64,000 bases of DNA from Apostichopus japonicus. Lineage: Eukaryota > Echinodermata > Holothuroidea > Aspidochirotida > Stichopodidae. The notes under the pieces were generated by a model. It did no database searches, was not told where the DNA came from, and worked only from the letters and a program-made list of their open reading frames with translations. The stretch is taken from contig NC_092575.1 in NCBI RefSeq assembly GCF_037975245.1, positions 11,178,501 through 11,242,500 on the forward strand. Reading direction: 5' to 3'. Numbering within the stretch: the stretch's first letter is position 1; every line of letters begins with the position of its first letter. The position numbers and the translations under genes were made by a program. Positions 43,221 through 54,699 of this stretch are shown here, in pieces.

Positions 43221-43836
43221 AGCAGCATTTTGCGTCCTTTTCTATGATTTTTCTCAACCTCACTGACTCCACTATGCCATAACGACATACATAACTAGCA
43301 TATCTATTTAAATCTTACTTCAAATGGTGGCACAAAAGTCGAAAAATTTGCAACTTTCAATTTTGTTTTTCTCCAAGATATTTTCCGTTGGGATCCCAAT
43401 AAACCTCGCCCATAATATGAATATTTAAACACTACGAACGTCATTGACCAATATGTAATACAACACCATGTCTTATGTGTGTACAGTCTATATGGCAGCT
43501 GTACAAGGGAGTTCCATAACACCTCCCTGGTTGTACCAACGCAAAGTCTTGAATCTATTTTTAGCAACGGCTCATACTAAACCTGCATCTCTGGTTGGTT
43601 GAATTCAAACTATAGTGGGTTTGGGGGAACTGTATGCGTTTAGTTTTAAATGTAGAATTTGTCATGGGAAGTCTTATCGTAATCTGTAAATATCCTTAAT
43701 TACTCGCCAATTAACGTTGTTGGCAGGGAAAAACTTGGCTAATATCTTAGTTTGCTGTTTTGTGATTGATATATGTAAAAACCTCAATGGACATGTCAAA
43801 AAAGTAGAAAACGGCGACCAAACGCAAAATGCTGCT
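43221..43836. mobile_element. 616-bp TTAA-targeted MITE, unit B only
   Basis: Perfect 15-bp inverted termini AGCAGCATTTTGCGT and ACGCAAAATGCTGCT, flanked by TTAA (43217-43220 and 43837-43840). Unit A has the uninterrupted TTTTTAAAGGCAGACATCG. The TTAA target fits piggyBac or Kolobok superfamilies; the AG start favours Kolobok. No coding sequence. Confidence 0.88.
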
Positions 43837-43840
43837 TTAA

Positions 43841-44655
43841 GGCAGACATCGAAATGTTTTCAATAAAAAATAAAAGTTATTAAATTAAAAATGAAAACAC
43901 AAAGTGATCGTACATCACACGGGTTCGACTGGGATCAAAACATGACAGTTTGTTCCCAATATTATTACAACTTATAATTACAAATATATTAAAGAGGGCA
44001 AGTGTCTACCATCAAGAGAATCCTTCCAGCTCATTTTCGTCGATCGTTAACTATTCCGATATTGCGAAAAGGCAAGTTAAAAAAAAAAGTTGTATTACAC
44101 AAAATCAGATCAAAGAATGTTGGGTATAACATTTCCCTAAGGTATCATTGTTGATGTATTATCTAGTTTGGTTGTTATGATACCAGCAGGAAAACATTCT
44201 CGATCATTCTCGAAATCGTCCAATGTCTAACCATAGCTATAAGTACACGTCGTTGTAGAAATTTTAATGTTAGCTAGTATTCGACGTTGTTGCATGTACA
44301 CTTCAGCGACGATGGGCCAATTTCTGATACACGTTCGCAGGATCTCCGTGTAAGACATGTTCCTTTCTCACACTTTCTGAATGCTAAATGTCTTCGGATT
44401 CGACTTTGATGATGATACGTGCTTCACTGATTGGTTGTCGAAAGCAAAGTACGCAGTTGTTGTATCGCCGACGGCTTGTCATGGACACCTTTCTTTGAAC
44501 GATGGCATTTTGTCATTAAAAAGCGATGAAAGAATCCCCTCTCTGTCATCCCTCTACCGACGCCTTACGTTGCATTGCTTTTATTGAATGTTATTTCCAA
44601 CCGGAATTTCTCCACCCCTCGTTCCCGCCCGCCCGAAATTTTCGATAATGAAAAT
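43841..44655. other. Shared spacer, unit B
   Basis: Matches 18720-19440 of unit A in part. The 44381-44587 open frame is not supported in A. Confidence 0.45.
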
Positions 44656-44659
44656 AATT

Positions 44660-45290
44660 ATGTACATAACTAGCAGGGTGTGTTACAGGGATTCCTTGAT
44701 TAACCTAAAGTAATCTAACTAACACGGTGTGTTACAGGGATTCCGTGATCAACCTAAAGTAACCTAACTAGCAGTGTATGTTACAGGGATTCCGTGATTA
44801 ACCCTGAAGTAACCTAACTAGCAGGGTGTGTTACAGGGATTCAGTGATCAACCTAAAGTAACCTTACTAGCAGGGTGTGTTACAGGGATTCAGTGATTAA
44901 CCTTGAAGTACCTTAACTAGCAGGGTGTGTTACAGGGATTCAGTGATCAACCTAAAGTAACCTTACTAGCAGGGTGTGTTACAGGGATTCAGTGATTAAC
45001 CTTGAAGTACCTTAACCAGCAGGGTGTGTTACAGGGATTAAGTGATTGATCTAAAATATCCTAACTAGCAGTGTGTGTTACAGGTATTAAGTGATTGATC
45101 TAAAATATCCTAACTAGCAGTGTGTGTTACACGGATTCCGTGATTAACCCTGAAGTAACCTAACTGCAGGGTGTGTTACGGTGATTCAGTGATTGATCTA
45201 AAGTATCCTAACTAGCAGGGTGTGTTACAGGGATTCCTTGATTAACCCTGAGTAACGTAACTAGCAGGGTGTGTTACAGGGATTCCGTGG
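44660..45290 (+). repeat. ~49-bp minisatellite, unit B
   Basis: About thirteen units of the array described at 19460-19980, with higher-order duplication of a two-unit block (44821-45010). Confidence 0.9.
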
Positions 45291-46379
45291 TTGAGTTTGT
45301 TCGCATTCACCATCTTCTGACGGAAGTTGTCTGAATCGAGTAAAACAATCCTGACCGATCCTGAAAATAATAATGAAAGAGAAGATTTAAGTCAGTGATA
45401 GAAAACAAACGTGCAAGGTGGGTGGGGGTGGGCTAGAGGAGGAGGAAGGCAGAAAAGAAAGTAGAGGTCATAATTTACATGCACAATGGAATGTAATTCT
45501 GCATCATTCGAAGACACATCCATGTTACTGGTAACTTGATGTCCTGAAGGAAACTTTTTTAAAGATCCTGTGTTCGCTTGCAATTGCTTTCGGTACGCAT
45601 TCGGTACTGATATCTCCATATATCTCTGTATTGTAGCAGAGAAGGGCCACACCATATACTTCGGGCGGGGGTCTTTCTCCCCTTCCCCAGAAAAAAGGAG
45701 AGCTCAGCCCAATCCTCACCCCCCCCCTCCCCCCAACACACACACCGGCAGACGGAATATTATAAAATGTACAGTACAAAAACATACAACAAACGTGTGC
45801 GGCACAACCTAAACAGTTGTAAAGCTTCAACATTGATTCAAAAGTTGCAACATTTAGCACCATTTTGCATCCTAGGCACCCTCCCCTTGGTACCCCTCCC
45901 TGTACGATATATCACCTACAACCACCCACCCCCGTTCACGGACGTTTTCTCTCGCAATAAGGTTACTATTAACCAGTTAGCATTATAGGATTCATTTAAG
46001 GTACATAAAAAATACAAATTTGGATGGTCGTCTTCGGTTTTCTGATGGCTACTGGATATATTTATACTGAATAGAAGAAATTTGTGGGTTTTTTTTCTCA
46101 GATTTGACCCCAAAAAACATATTGATGATAAACGTCTGAATAGATTTGATGCACACGCCAGCAGTACGTGTTCTTTTAGGACATATTTGATCAATATTAC
46201 ATTATTATATTAAAATAGAGTTAGTAAGTTGACGGAGTTCATAATCTTATTTGAAGTTTTAAGGAAGGTATAGCAAATCTTGAAACTAATAACGATTTAA
46301 CAAGCATATCAGATATTGTGATTGAACGCTTTACTAGTTTTACTCAGTTGTATTTCTAATCGTCTAACGTTCAATTCCG

Positions 46380-46740
46380 TTAATTGTCAAACATTTTCTT
46401 TTAATAAAATGTCTGACAATAATTAACGGAATTGGACGTGGTGGTACTATTCAGGAATGTCACTCTAGAAAGAACCTGGGCATGAAAACCAAACTACCGA
46501 ACGACTGATCCGCTCTCAACCCCAGTCCCCTTGCATCAGGACTGTGACTGTGTGACCATCGTCGGGTGTGCATCGCCATTCCCCCAGAAAGGGAACAGAT
46601 ACTACACATGATCTTAGCCAAAAGGCCGAGAAGCGTTTGTTATGACACTAAGGCAGGCTATAAACGCTAGCAGAAAGAAGAAAAAGGAACCGACTTAAGG
46701 AAAGTTTAAAACGTTTGTTTCGCTCTGGAGGCCAGTTTGG
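46380..46740 (-). repeat. U2-snRNA-derived chimeric repeat, unit B (best copy)
   Basis: Minus strand 46635 to 46593 matches U2 snRNA positions 3-45 at 42 of 43 bases, including GGCCTTTTGGCTAAGATC and the branch-site-recognition region GTGTAGTATCTG. Right after U2 position 45 it switches to an unrelated ~100-bp tail (46490-46592) containing GATGGTCACACAGTCACAGT (interrupted by small differences) and GATGCAAGGGGACT. The same junction and tail occur at 52898-53051. Real U2 would continue TTATCAG and the Sm site, both absent, so it is not a working U2 gene. SINEs with U1/U2 heads are known in crocodilians. Confidence 0.65.
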
Positions 46741-47539
46741 ACTTTAGTGACTCGTTTACTAGTTGGAGATACTTTCAATTCTTCCTTGCATGTCTGTATA
46801 GTTATCTATCAGAATTATGTGTTATTTTCGTTATCGTCTGATCTTTGATCTCATATTTTAAAGTATACGTGTTATCGTCAGGTCGTTTTAGATATAATTG
46901 GAATGTTGGAGTGTTGATGTTGACTTTGAGAAATAAGGTACATTCTCTGGTTGAAAAATTTTTTGTAACAATCTTTCTAGATTTAAGCATTACTTCCGTA
47001 GAGCTTTGAATGGGTTTGCGTCGACTATATTTCAAACTATTTCTGAAATGCAACCTATAAGCTTAATGGATTGTCACCTAACTAGTGTAACCACCCGACA
47101 TATATACTTAAATGATTGTTTATAAGCATACTAAAATGCAGAGATGGCAAATTATGTTTAGACTATCGAAATGGTTTGGTTCAGTTCCTACAGATCATTC
47201 GTGTTTAAAGAGAAATACCCCCCTCTGTTCGCTTTGCAAAATTATGATCCACACCACAATTCTATGCAACTATCACAAGTATGCATTTATGACGTATCAT
47301 AGCAGCGTTTTGTGACATGCACCTCGTAAATTCTTCTTACGAGAGCAAGATGAAGACACATATCCCACAGAAACGGGTCTGAAGAGCTACATCAGGGAAT
47401 CCATATTGTATAATAACGATTGAATAACGATTGCCAGATACAAAAAAAAACAAATTCGTTGGAGCAAAGTGCCAGAGCTAACCAGAATCTCAGAATACCT
47501 AGAATGGACATATGTTTCGTTTCGTTTATTACAATTTCA

Positions 47540-47595
47540 ATACATACATACACACATACATACACGCACACACACATACACACACACACGCACAT
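47540..47595 (+). repeat. (CATA)n/(CACA)n microsatellite
   Basis: Imperfect ACACACATACA run at the right limit of unit B similarity. Confidence 0.8.
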
Positions 47596-47599
47596 TGTA

Positions 47600-50500
47600 T
47601 ATGTATAACGAATGTAATGGGTTTTTTTTTTACTGTTTGAATGGGTAAAACTTTGTTAATATTACCGTCTCGTTGCAATCTGCCCGACGTTTCACTGACT
47701 GATGTCACGCATTAAATTGTTATCAGACCCTATTTTACAGTAACCTATCAATCTGTTTCTGACAGGATATTTAGAACTCAACGCAAAAAATGCAATTTTC
47801 ACATAACCCCGTGTGATCGAACAATCTGATATAAATTTTACCAGATTCTGTCAAAGCCGATATAATTGTAAATAAACAAACTTTTATAATCAGAAAGTCA
47901 GTTTTCACATCTTGATTTATAATTGACATAATTTTGTTACTTAACTAACTAGGCTGTACATTTCGAAGCGGTTATAGATATATCATGTATAAAGGAGGTC
48001 GAGTCATCTTCAAGATATTTGCTAAAAAGCATCTCAATAACATACTAAACGTTTATGAATAACAGTTGGGAGAGGTTAGGTTGGCAGACGTTCTCTAATC
48101 CCCCCCCCCCCCCATACACACCCATAACTCCAGCGCATCATATTTCCATACGATAGTAATATACTATGGAATTGCGGAGTAAAGTTCAGCATGGGTTACA
48201 CAAGGGGGCCGAACATTACATATGGGTGTTGGGAGGTTGATGCAATATTCATCAACCATCAGTTTCTCTCCTATATTTGCAATCGTTATGAGCAGTCTCA
48301 AAGCAAAAGTTATTTTTTAGGGGATTGGGATGGAGTGAGTGGGGCAGGGGGGTTGGTTTGTGGGTATATGGGGGAAGCAATATGGGCAACAACTATCACT
48401 ATTAACTAAAAGGGCTGCTTTAACTACGGACAATTTTAACCGGGTCGATATCTTAAGCAACGGACAATTCTGTTCCATGACGTCACTGGGTATATTCATC
48501 TTGACTCTCCGTTGGGAAGATTCAGGATACTGTAAGATGATATAAAAGGATCGTCTTTTATGCTAAATCTCTGGATAGGTAATTGAAGGCTAACATTGAT
48601 GATGACGTTACTTCCTCATTGCATATCTAAAGGTTGAGGTTAATCAACTCTTATATCAATTTTAATCATTCAGCCAAAAGCATCATGTTCTTATTAATAG
48701 CATATAAACAACAGAGAGCATCGTTGGATGACATTGAGCACCATATGTTCTTGACACATTTGTATATGCATTGTTAACATGTCATGTGAGGGCTATAAAA
48801 TGTCTTATTTTTCCCATTAAGTTTAGTGTTACATCTGATGGAACTGATCTAATAGTCGATGGGTTAGACTACAAAGTCCAGTCACTTTAACTGATGAACG
48901 TCAACTGCCTAAGAGTTGAAGTTGAAAAGAAGAAATAGAAAAGGAAACAAAATTGAATTCGATAAGGAAAATGGTCTAATAACAAGGAGGAGAATGAACC
49001 AAAATGTGACGCATGAATTTTTCAGACAACCATTAGCGTGTGGATTGTGAACCACGAAGGTTCAACGTTACATAAAAACATAACATCCATCACAAAAGCT
49101 CAAGCGTTCGAAGCATTTCCGTTTTATAGGAATGACTTTGCAGCACACTTTTCTGCACGAGTTTGACCAATTCTATATATAGCTCACTATAATCACGTGC
49201 CGGTAATTCACCTTCTACATGACCGACGGAGAAGGGGAGCTGAGGTGTGGATTTATCCGTCACTTTTTGTTTTGCCTTGTCTAAACATGTATTATAATTA
49301 TCCAGGCTGCTGTAATCATTGAAAATTCGGGTCAACGTAACAAGTATGACTGCATTATTGGTATACCGACGTAAAAGCAATGTCCGGTTTCATTTCTACG
49401 AGGAAATTGACAGCTAGCTAACCGTCAAATAATCATTTTGTGTTTTATCGTAGGCCTACCAAAGTCCGTGAAAATGTTGGAATTTTCCTTAAAACTTTCT
49501 ATAAATGGTCGAAAGTTTGAGGAAAACACCGAAATCTTGCAACAGTTTATTTTGACCTTTCGTTGTACCCTCATACATCCTCCTACTTTATTGAGTACCA
49601 CCTAATTATATTACTATCCCGAGGTTTCAAGAAAAGTTGCTATTTTGAGATTTAAATAGTCTGTTGAACTTTTAAAACGTTAACATTTCAAGGAATAAAT
49701 CGAAATATTTGGTAGATATCAGTATTAAAATTTGTGTCATGAGTGTGTCATTTTGTCAGGTCATGAAGCCAAAGTGTTGCCGAAGGTGCAAACACGGCTA
49801 TTCCTTTAGCTATTCTTCTTCTTCTTTTTTTTTTACTTTGCATTTTTCATTCTTTTTACCATGTTCAAGCTGATTTTACGCACTTGACACTGAAACAATG
49901 AAAGCACTTATTAGGTACATGCTCAGAAATTCAACATGTTTGATCCACCAATATTTTGGAAAGCTCAACTTTATAACGGAAAATATGTAGTGCTATAAAT
50001 AATAAGTCTATAAAAATCAATGCAAATGAGAATCGGTCTGTAATATTTTGATTTGTTCAAGCTATCACCTTTGTCTGTCAAAGAACTTTTAAGTTGCTAT
50101 TTCCATGCAGTTTGGAATACAAATGTTCTTACCTTTTCTTGGGGGGGGGGGGGGGGTATGTCGTTCATCTCTATCACACAGACACCTGATGATGGTTGGG
50201 TGCGCTTCTGATACCTTAACTGAGACTCTTCTCAGACGCGTAAGTAAAGATATTATTAGAGAATTATATTGTATACAAGCATTTACAGATGCCTGAAGCA
50301 GCGGCGAATTAGATATAGGAGGCTGAAATTTGATGGAAACAGCCAGATGCGAAGGAAGGAGCTTGTGCAGGAGGGGGCATTCCCGCCCTCCCTCCTTGTG
50401 CACGCCATTGGCGTTTAGTGCTGTTGCCAGATAATGGTACCGCTTGGAACCACATCGTGACCGGGTTTGCGTTACTTTTACCAAACAAACGTAATACAAA

Positions 50501-50960
50501 AACATAAATGGATCTATCCACTAGCAAGTAACGAATTGTCAACGTATTTAATTTATAGTCTTTTATTTTTCTCATTCCAATTAAAGGGGTTTTCTTATAT
50601 AATCGTCCCTGGTCCTTCCGAGGGGATACCATTACACGGTGCTTTTTCAGGGACCTTAAGTTTCCTCGAAGAGATCGAGTTTGATTTCCCAGATTGCGAA
50701 AAAAAATGATAGCAAAGTTGATTTTACAGCAAATGATAACAATGGATTCAAATAAGACTCACATACGTACCTCAAGTAAGAGGATATTAATGTCCTCAAT
50801 GTCTCAATGTCTTTCGTCGTTGTATAGTCATCAATTGAATGCTTGATACGTGTTACCGGAGGCCGGTTAAAACGCAAAACGTTCACTGTGAATTCTGGAC
50901 TGCTCACATAGCGTAAACATCTTGTCGTATAGATTTTAATAATATGAAAGCAAATGCACC
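47600..50960. other. Single-copy stretch without a supported gene
   Basis: Contains poly-C and poly-G runs (48101, 50142) and a block at 48595-48925 related to 53320-53635. Two minus-strand frames have exon-like edges: 49090-49330 (acceptor-like AATGATTACAG, ending KTEMLRTLELL) and about 50772-50895 (SPEFTVNVLRF, donor-like GAG|GTACGT). Neither matches a family I know. Together they could be exons of a minus-strand gene. Confidence 0.35.
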
Positions 50961-51034
50961 ACTTGAATGGTATTAATCATAGGCGTACGAGGCGGGGGGG
51001 GCAGGGGGCAGATTGCCCCCCCAAATTTCCAGAT

Positions 51035-51163
51035 GACAAGAAATTCGGGCAAAAGTCCTGAAAAATTCGGGCAGCCTAAGAGGAGAAAAAAAAAATATAT
51101 ATATACTTTTTCTCCTCTTAGGCTGCCCGATTTTTTTCAGGACTTTTGCCCGAATTTCTTGTC
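51035..51163. repeat. 129-bp near-perfect hairpin
   Basis: Arms of ~57 bp: GACAAGAAATTCGGGCAAAA through CCTAAGAGGAGAAAAA, then an AT spacer, then the inverse, ending TTTTGCCCGAATTTCTTGTC. Only one or two mismatches are visible, so it formed recently. Confidence 0.85.
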
Positions 51164-51368
51164 CTCTGAATTATATATATATATAAATATGCAGTAGCTT
51201 GCCCGAATCTCTTTCAAATTTTTGCCCGACAATTCCATGATTTTCTTTATTTAGCATCATGATGCCCGAATATTTCCGTGTAACACCACCGTAAGCGCAG
51301 TTCATCTGGGCTACCACGCTTTTTGCACGATCATTTTTTCCCCTAACTAGTTAATTGTATACCTGGAC

Positions 51369-52016
51369 CAAGGGCAGCGGAACCGGGGGGCACAGGGGGC
51401 ACGTGCCCCCCCCCCACTTTTCCTCAGGTTAAAAATGTGCCGTTTTTCTGCATAAAAATTGAGGTGCCTCAAGTTAGCAAGAGGCCAGGAACCAGAATGA
51501 ACACTCGGGAAGGGCCGTTTCCGGCCATCTGAGGGGTTTGTTAAACCAAAAATTTTCTAGTACGCTCTGCGCCAACTGATGGTGGCGCTCCGCTCAGATA
51601 GTCGTGCATACAACTTTGCAAATCCTGGCTAAGCCCGTGACTTTTAATGAATTTCTGTGGGTCAAACTCAAAGCTATTTCGAATGGAAAAAATTTGTTTT
51701 AGATATAAACAAGAAAAAAACTCTAATTCGGAAGATTCCTACATTAGCAACTAGCAAGATATCACCTCATTTTGTCTCAAAAGAAAACTTGTTCCTTGTT
51801 TCCCAATTTGCGCATTGGATATTGCAGTGCTAGTATGAATATTTTCCTTTGGGGGGGGGGGGTGCGTTGATGGAGTGATGTGTATACACAAATAAGATAA
51901 TACAATAACAGTTATAAAGGGTACTAAATATCAAGCTGCATCAGTCCAATCAAATTTCTGCAAAGTGCCCTTTGATGTCGGTGCCCCCAAGATTAAAAGT
52001 GCTTCCGCCGCCCTTG
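51369..52016. mobile_element. 648-bp hAT-type element nested in the 1.6-kb element
   Basis: Termini CAAGGGCAGCGGAACC and GCTTCCGCCGCCCTTG (imperfect inverse), flanked by CCTGGAC on both sides (51362-51368 and 52017-52023), 7 bp of a probable 8-bp duplication. It carries its own copy of the GCGCTCCGCTCAGATAG module (51505-51605). Confidence 0.75.
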
Positions 52017-52897
52017 CCTGGACATCTCCGACATGAGTGTATATAAGAAACATTTTCTTTTTCATGGATGGTGGGGGGGGGGGGGTTGGGTGTCTACAAG
52101 CCTAGAGGTACAGGTTTATCATATTCTTTGTTATATTTTATACTTTTTGGTGAGACAAATTGCAGTCTCACCCGACACAGCGACATTATCCCGCCTACGT
52201 GTCGTTGAACAATGTATGTTTTTCTGGAGGTAGCTGAGAACTGTGTTAAAATAATAAATAAGGTAACTAAATAGGAGCTTAAAAAATATACTGTCCCATT
52301 TTTCCCCTTCAAAGTGATGTTACCATTTTTTCTTCTTCTAATATACCAAATTTTTGGGGAAGTGTAAATTTCTAAAACGTGAGATTATAAAATAAAGAAT
52401 GTTTAGATACAACTTGCAAGGCCTCAGAAGTGCCGTTTCCGGCAATCTGAGAGGCATTGTGTGCCAAAAATTTTCTTGTACGCTACGCGCCAACCGATGG
52501 TGGCGCTCCGCTTAGATAGTGTCACGGGAACTTTCGGGCACAAAAAGTTCTGCCCCCCCCCCAAACCGAAATGGTCCCGTACGCCTATGGTATTAATCTA
52601 TCTCTATTGTTATAAACTTGTTTCGAAAAAGGAAGATGTGGTTCTTCAATGAGTATCGATAAAGTCCATTAGTGTGTTACGTGTTGGACATAACGGGGAC
52701 TTCTTGGTATTACAGTTATGGCGGTTTTCTTCATCTCTTCATTGTTCATCAGAATGTAGTCCATTGACTGGTAAAACAAATAGAACAAAGAACAAGGAAT
52801 CGGATAACATTCTTCCTAGATCAAACTAGTTTTATCCTGAGACGTGTACAACGAACAGATAGACCGAAGACGGCGAAGAGTTGAAGACATCCCCGAA

Positions 52898-53051
52898 GAT
52901 CAAGTGTAGTATCTGTTCCCTTTAGAGGGGAATGGTCATACACACCTCACGATGGTCACACAGTCACAGTCTCGATGCAAGGGGACTATGGTTGAGAGCG
53001 GATCAGATGTTCGGTAGTTCGGTTTTCGTGCCCAGGTTCTTTCCTGGGTGA
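52898..53051 (+). repeat. U2-snRNA-derived chimeric repeat, third copy
   Basis: GATCAAGTGTAGTATCTGTTC-type start (U2 positions 25-45, 52898-52918) is followed by the tail shared with 46490-46592: CACGATGGTCACACAGTCAC, GATGCAAGGGGACT, GGTTGAGAGCGGATCAG, and CCCAGGTTCTTTCC. It lies outside the duplicated units, in opposite orientation and with different flanks, so it is a dispersed repeat. Confidence 0.6.
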
Positions 53052-53319
53052 GTTTTCTTTAAAAAAAATATATATCCCCGGTATTCCATCATGGGAGAAT
53101 GATCGACAGATAGATTTTGCTGTAACTTGATTACTCACTTAAATAATTAAATAATGAATAAAGCAGAATTTTAGTCTTGATGTTATAATAGAAAAAAAAC
53201 AAAAAAAAACTTTGAGTCCAATACTTTGTTTCTGTAGATTTTCCAGTATTTTTCAAGATATGTATCGTTAAATATACTTAATGTCTGGAATATTCGTTTA
53301 CTAGGCTAACTTGATGCAT

Positions 53320-53635
53320 ATGGTGACGTCGGCTCCTCATTGCAGTTCTTATTGTTAATGTTAATCCGTTGTTTCTATTAAGGTCAACCAGAATATGTTC
53401 GTTAAACTTCATATACGCATCAGAGCACCCTTGGATGGCATTCAACACCATTTGTCCTTAACAAATTGGTAATAAATTATAAACATGTCATTTGAGACCA
53501 TATCATCTTAATTTCTCCCTTTGAGTTTTGTATTGCATATTGCAACTGAGGAACTAGTCTGATGGGATTCGTACTAAACTAAAAGGTCCAGTCACTTTCA
53601 CTAGTGAACCTCAACTGTTTAAAGGGTCATTCCAA
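53320..53635 (+). repeat. Diverged duplicate of 48595-48925
   Basis: Shared words in the same order: TCCTCATTGCA, GGATG(A/G)CATT(G/C)A, AACATGTCAT, AAGTCCAGTCACTTT-type, TGAACNTCAACTG. Old duplication; no coding content. Confidence 0.6.
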
Positions 53636-54234
53636 AAAAACAAACAAAAAATAAGTAAATGTGCTATACAACCCTAGCTAGACCGAGAGCAGTGGTTTTT
53701 AACGGTCCACGGCATATCAAAGTTAATTTGGTTCCTAAAGTTATCAAAACACAATAAGGGGTATATATTTTTTGTGAATCTCAAACAAAGTTCATAAAAT
53801 CACTACTACTACTATCCGGTATGAGAATTGCTACAACACTGTTGCTTATAATGGGACCATATTGACACTGGTATACTTTGGTCTTCTTGCAAAAGTGATA
53901 TAGATTGAATTCTATGTATATTAAAATGTTATCACATGGTCTTGCTGGCTTGTATGTCTCTGGCATTGCAACGAATATAATGCTTGTTTTGGTGTAGGTT
54001 GGGTAAATCTTTGCCAACACATTTATATTCAACAATGAGTTTAATTGCTTGGCTTACCACAAATAACCCATTACAATAAATTCATTCCACCTTCAGAGTG
54101 ACAAGAAAAAGGGCTTTTAGGGAATTCGATGGCGCTAGTTTGAAACAGGGTGTTTTTTAATATAAAATAATTATATGGCTCTTAAAGGCATCCGTAGATT
54201 CACTTTTAGGAGAATAGCGCCTCATCAGGCCACG
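53636..54234. other. Spacer, nothing recognised
   Basis: No gene, RNA or clear repeat seen. Confidence 0.5.
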
Positions 54235-54533
54235 TATTCAGTGGACGGTGGCTGCAAGCATGCCGGTCGCAGAGATGTCACCACCTCTGGCCAAAGGCAA
54301 GGATTCACGCACGCCACCTAGTACGCTTCTGGTCGATTTGACCGACCTTCTGCGCATCCTCCCGGGTTCTTTTGCGACAACAAGGGAGACATGGTACGGG
54401 ATCCTAGGCCACAAAAAGTACCATACCTACAGCCAAAGGTATTATCGCCAGAGGCCTGTCTTGAACCCTAGCCACGATTTACACGACCGACAAGGAATGA
54501 GTCTTTCGTCACCCGCTTAACAGCATCGGCCAC
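54235..54533 (-). repeat. SINE with Ser/Leu-type tRNA head
   Basis: Minus-strand head 54533-54455: A box GTGGCCGATGCTGTTAAGCG, long variable-arm-like insert, B box TAGGGTTCAAGAC. The layout fits class II tRNAs (Ser/Leu). A GC-richer body extends to about 54235. The plus-strand open frame 54248-54520 lies inside the element and is not a gene. Confidence 0.5.
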
Positions 54534-54623
54534 CACATCAGCTGGTAATGTATGTGGTTGAATTAATATATCAAGACTTTAGCGTCGACTACTGAAAGAG
54601 AAAAAGAAATTTATATCGTGTAT

Positions 54624-54695
54624 AACCAACCATTGATGGAGTCGAACTCAGTTTCATCGGGTTACCAGTCCACTGCTCTACCATCTGAACCATTT
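54624..54695 (-). repeat. tRNA-like pseudogene
   Basis: Minus strand: CAGATGGTAGAGCAGTGGAC, then CTGGTAACC (anticodon-loop-like, GGT), then GAGTTCGACTCC as B box, closing CAATGGTTG. The acceptor stem is poor. Probably a SINE head or Thr-like tRNA pseudogene. Confidence 0.5.
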
Positions 54696-54699
54696 GACA

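Larger units (their letters stand above)
50978..52589. mobile_element. 1.6-kb hAT-type element with a nested element
   Basis: Termini CATAGGCGTACGAG and CCCGTACGCCTATG are inverted. The flanks GTATTAAT at 50970-50977 and 52590-52597 are an exact 8-bp target duplication. It contains a near-perfect hairpin (51035-51163), the shared ~90-bp module near its right end, and a second element (51369-52016). No transposase frame. Confidence 0.85.

Noticed and set aside
45392-45863. Overlapping frames around poly-C/poly-G stretches
   Set aside because: Low-complexity translation (PPPLAHPHPP-type), differing between the two units.
46593-46635. A functional U2 snRNA gene
   Set aside because: Only the first 45 nt of U2 are present; the Sm site and 3' stem-loops are missing.
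47680-47720. Another hammerhead-like site (GAAACGTCGGGC on the minus strand)
   Set aside because: There is no CTGANGA box or stem II in the right place.
49090-50907. Minus-strand frames at 49090-49380 and 50656-50907 as a gene
   Set aside because: Some splice-like edges exist, but there is no recognisable domain and no link between the pieces.
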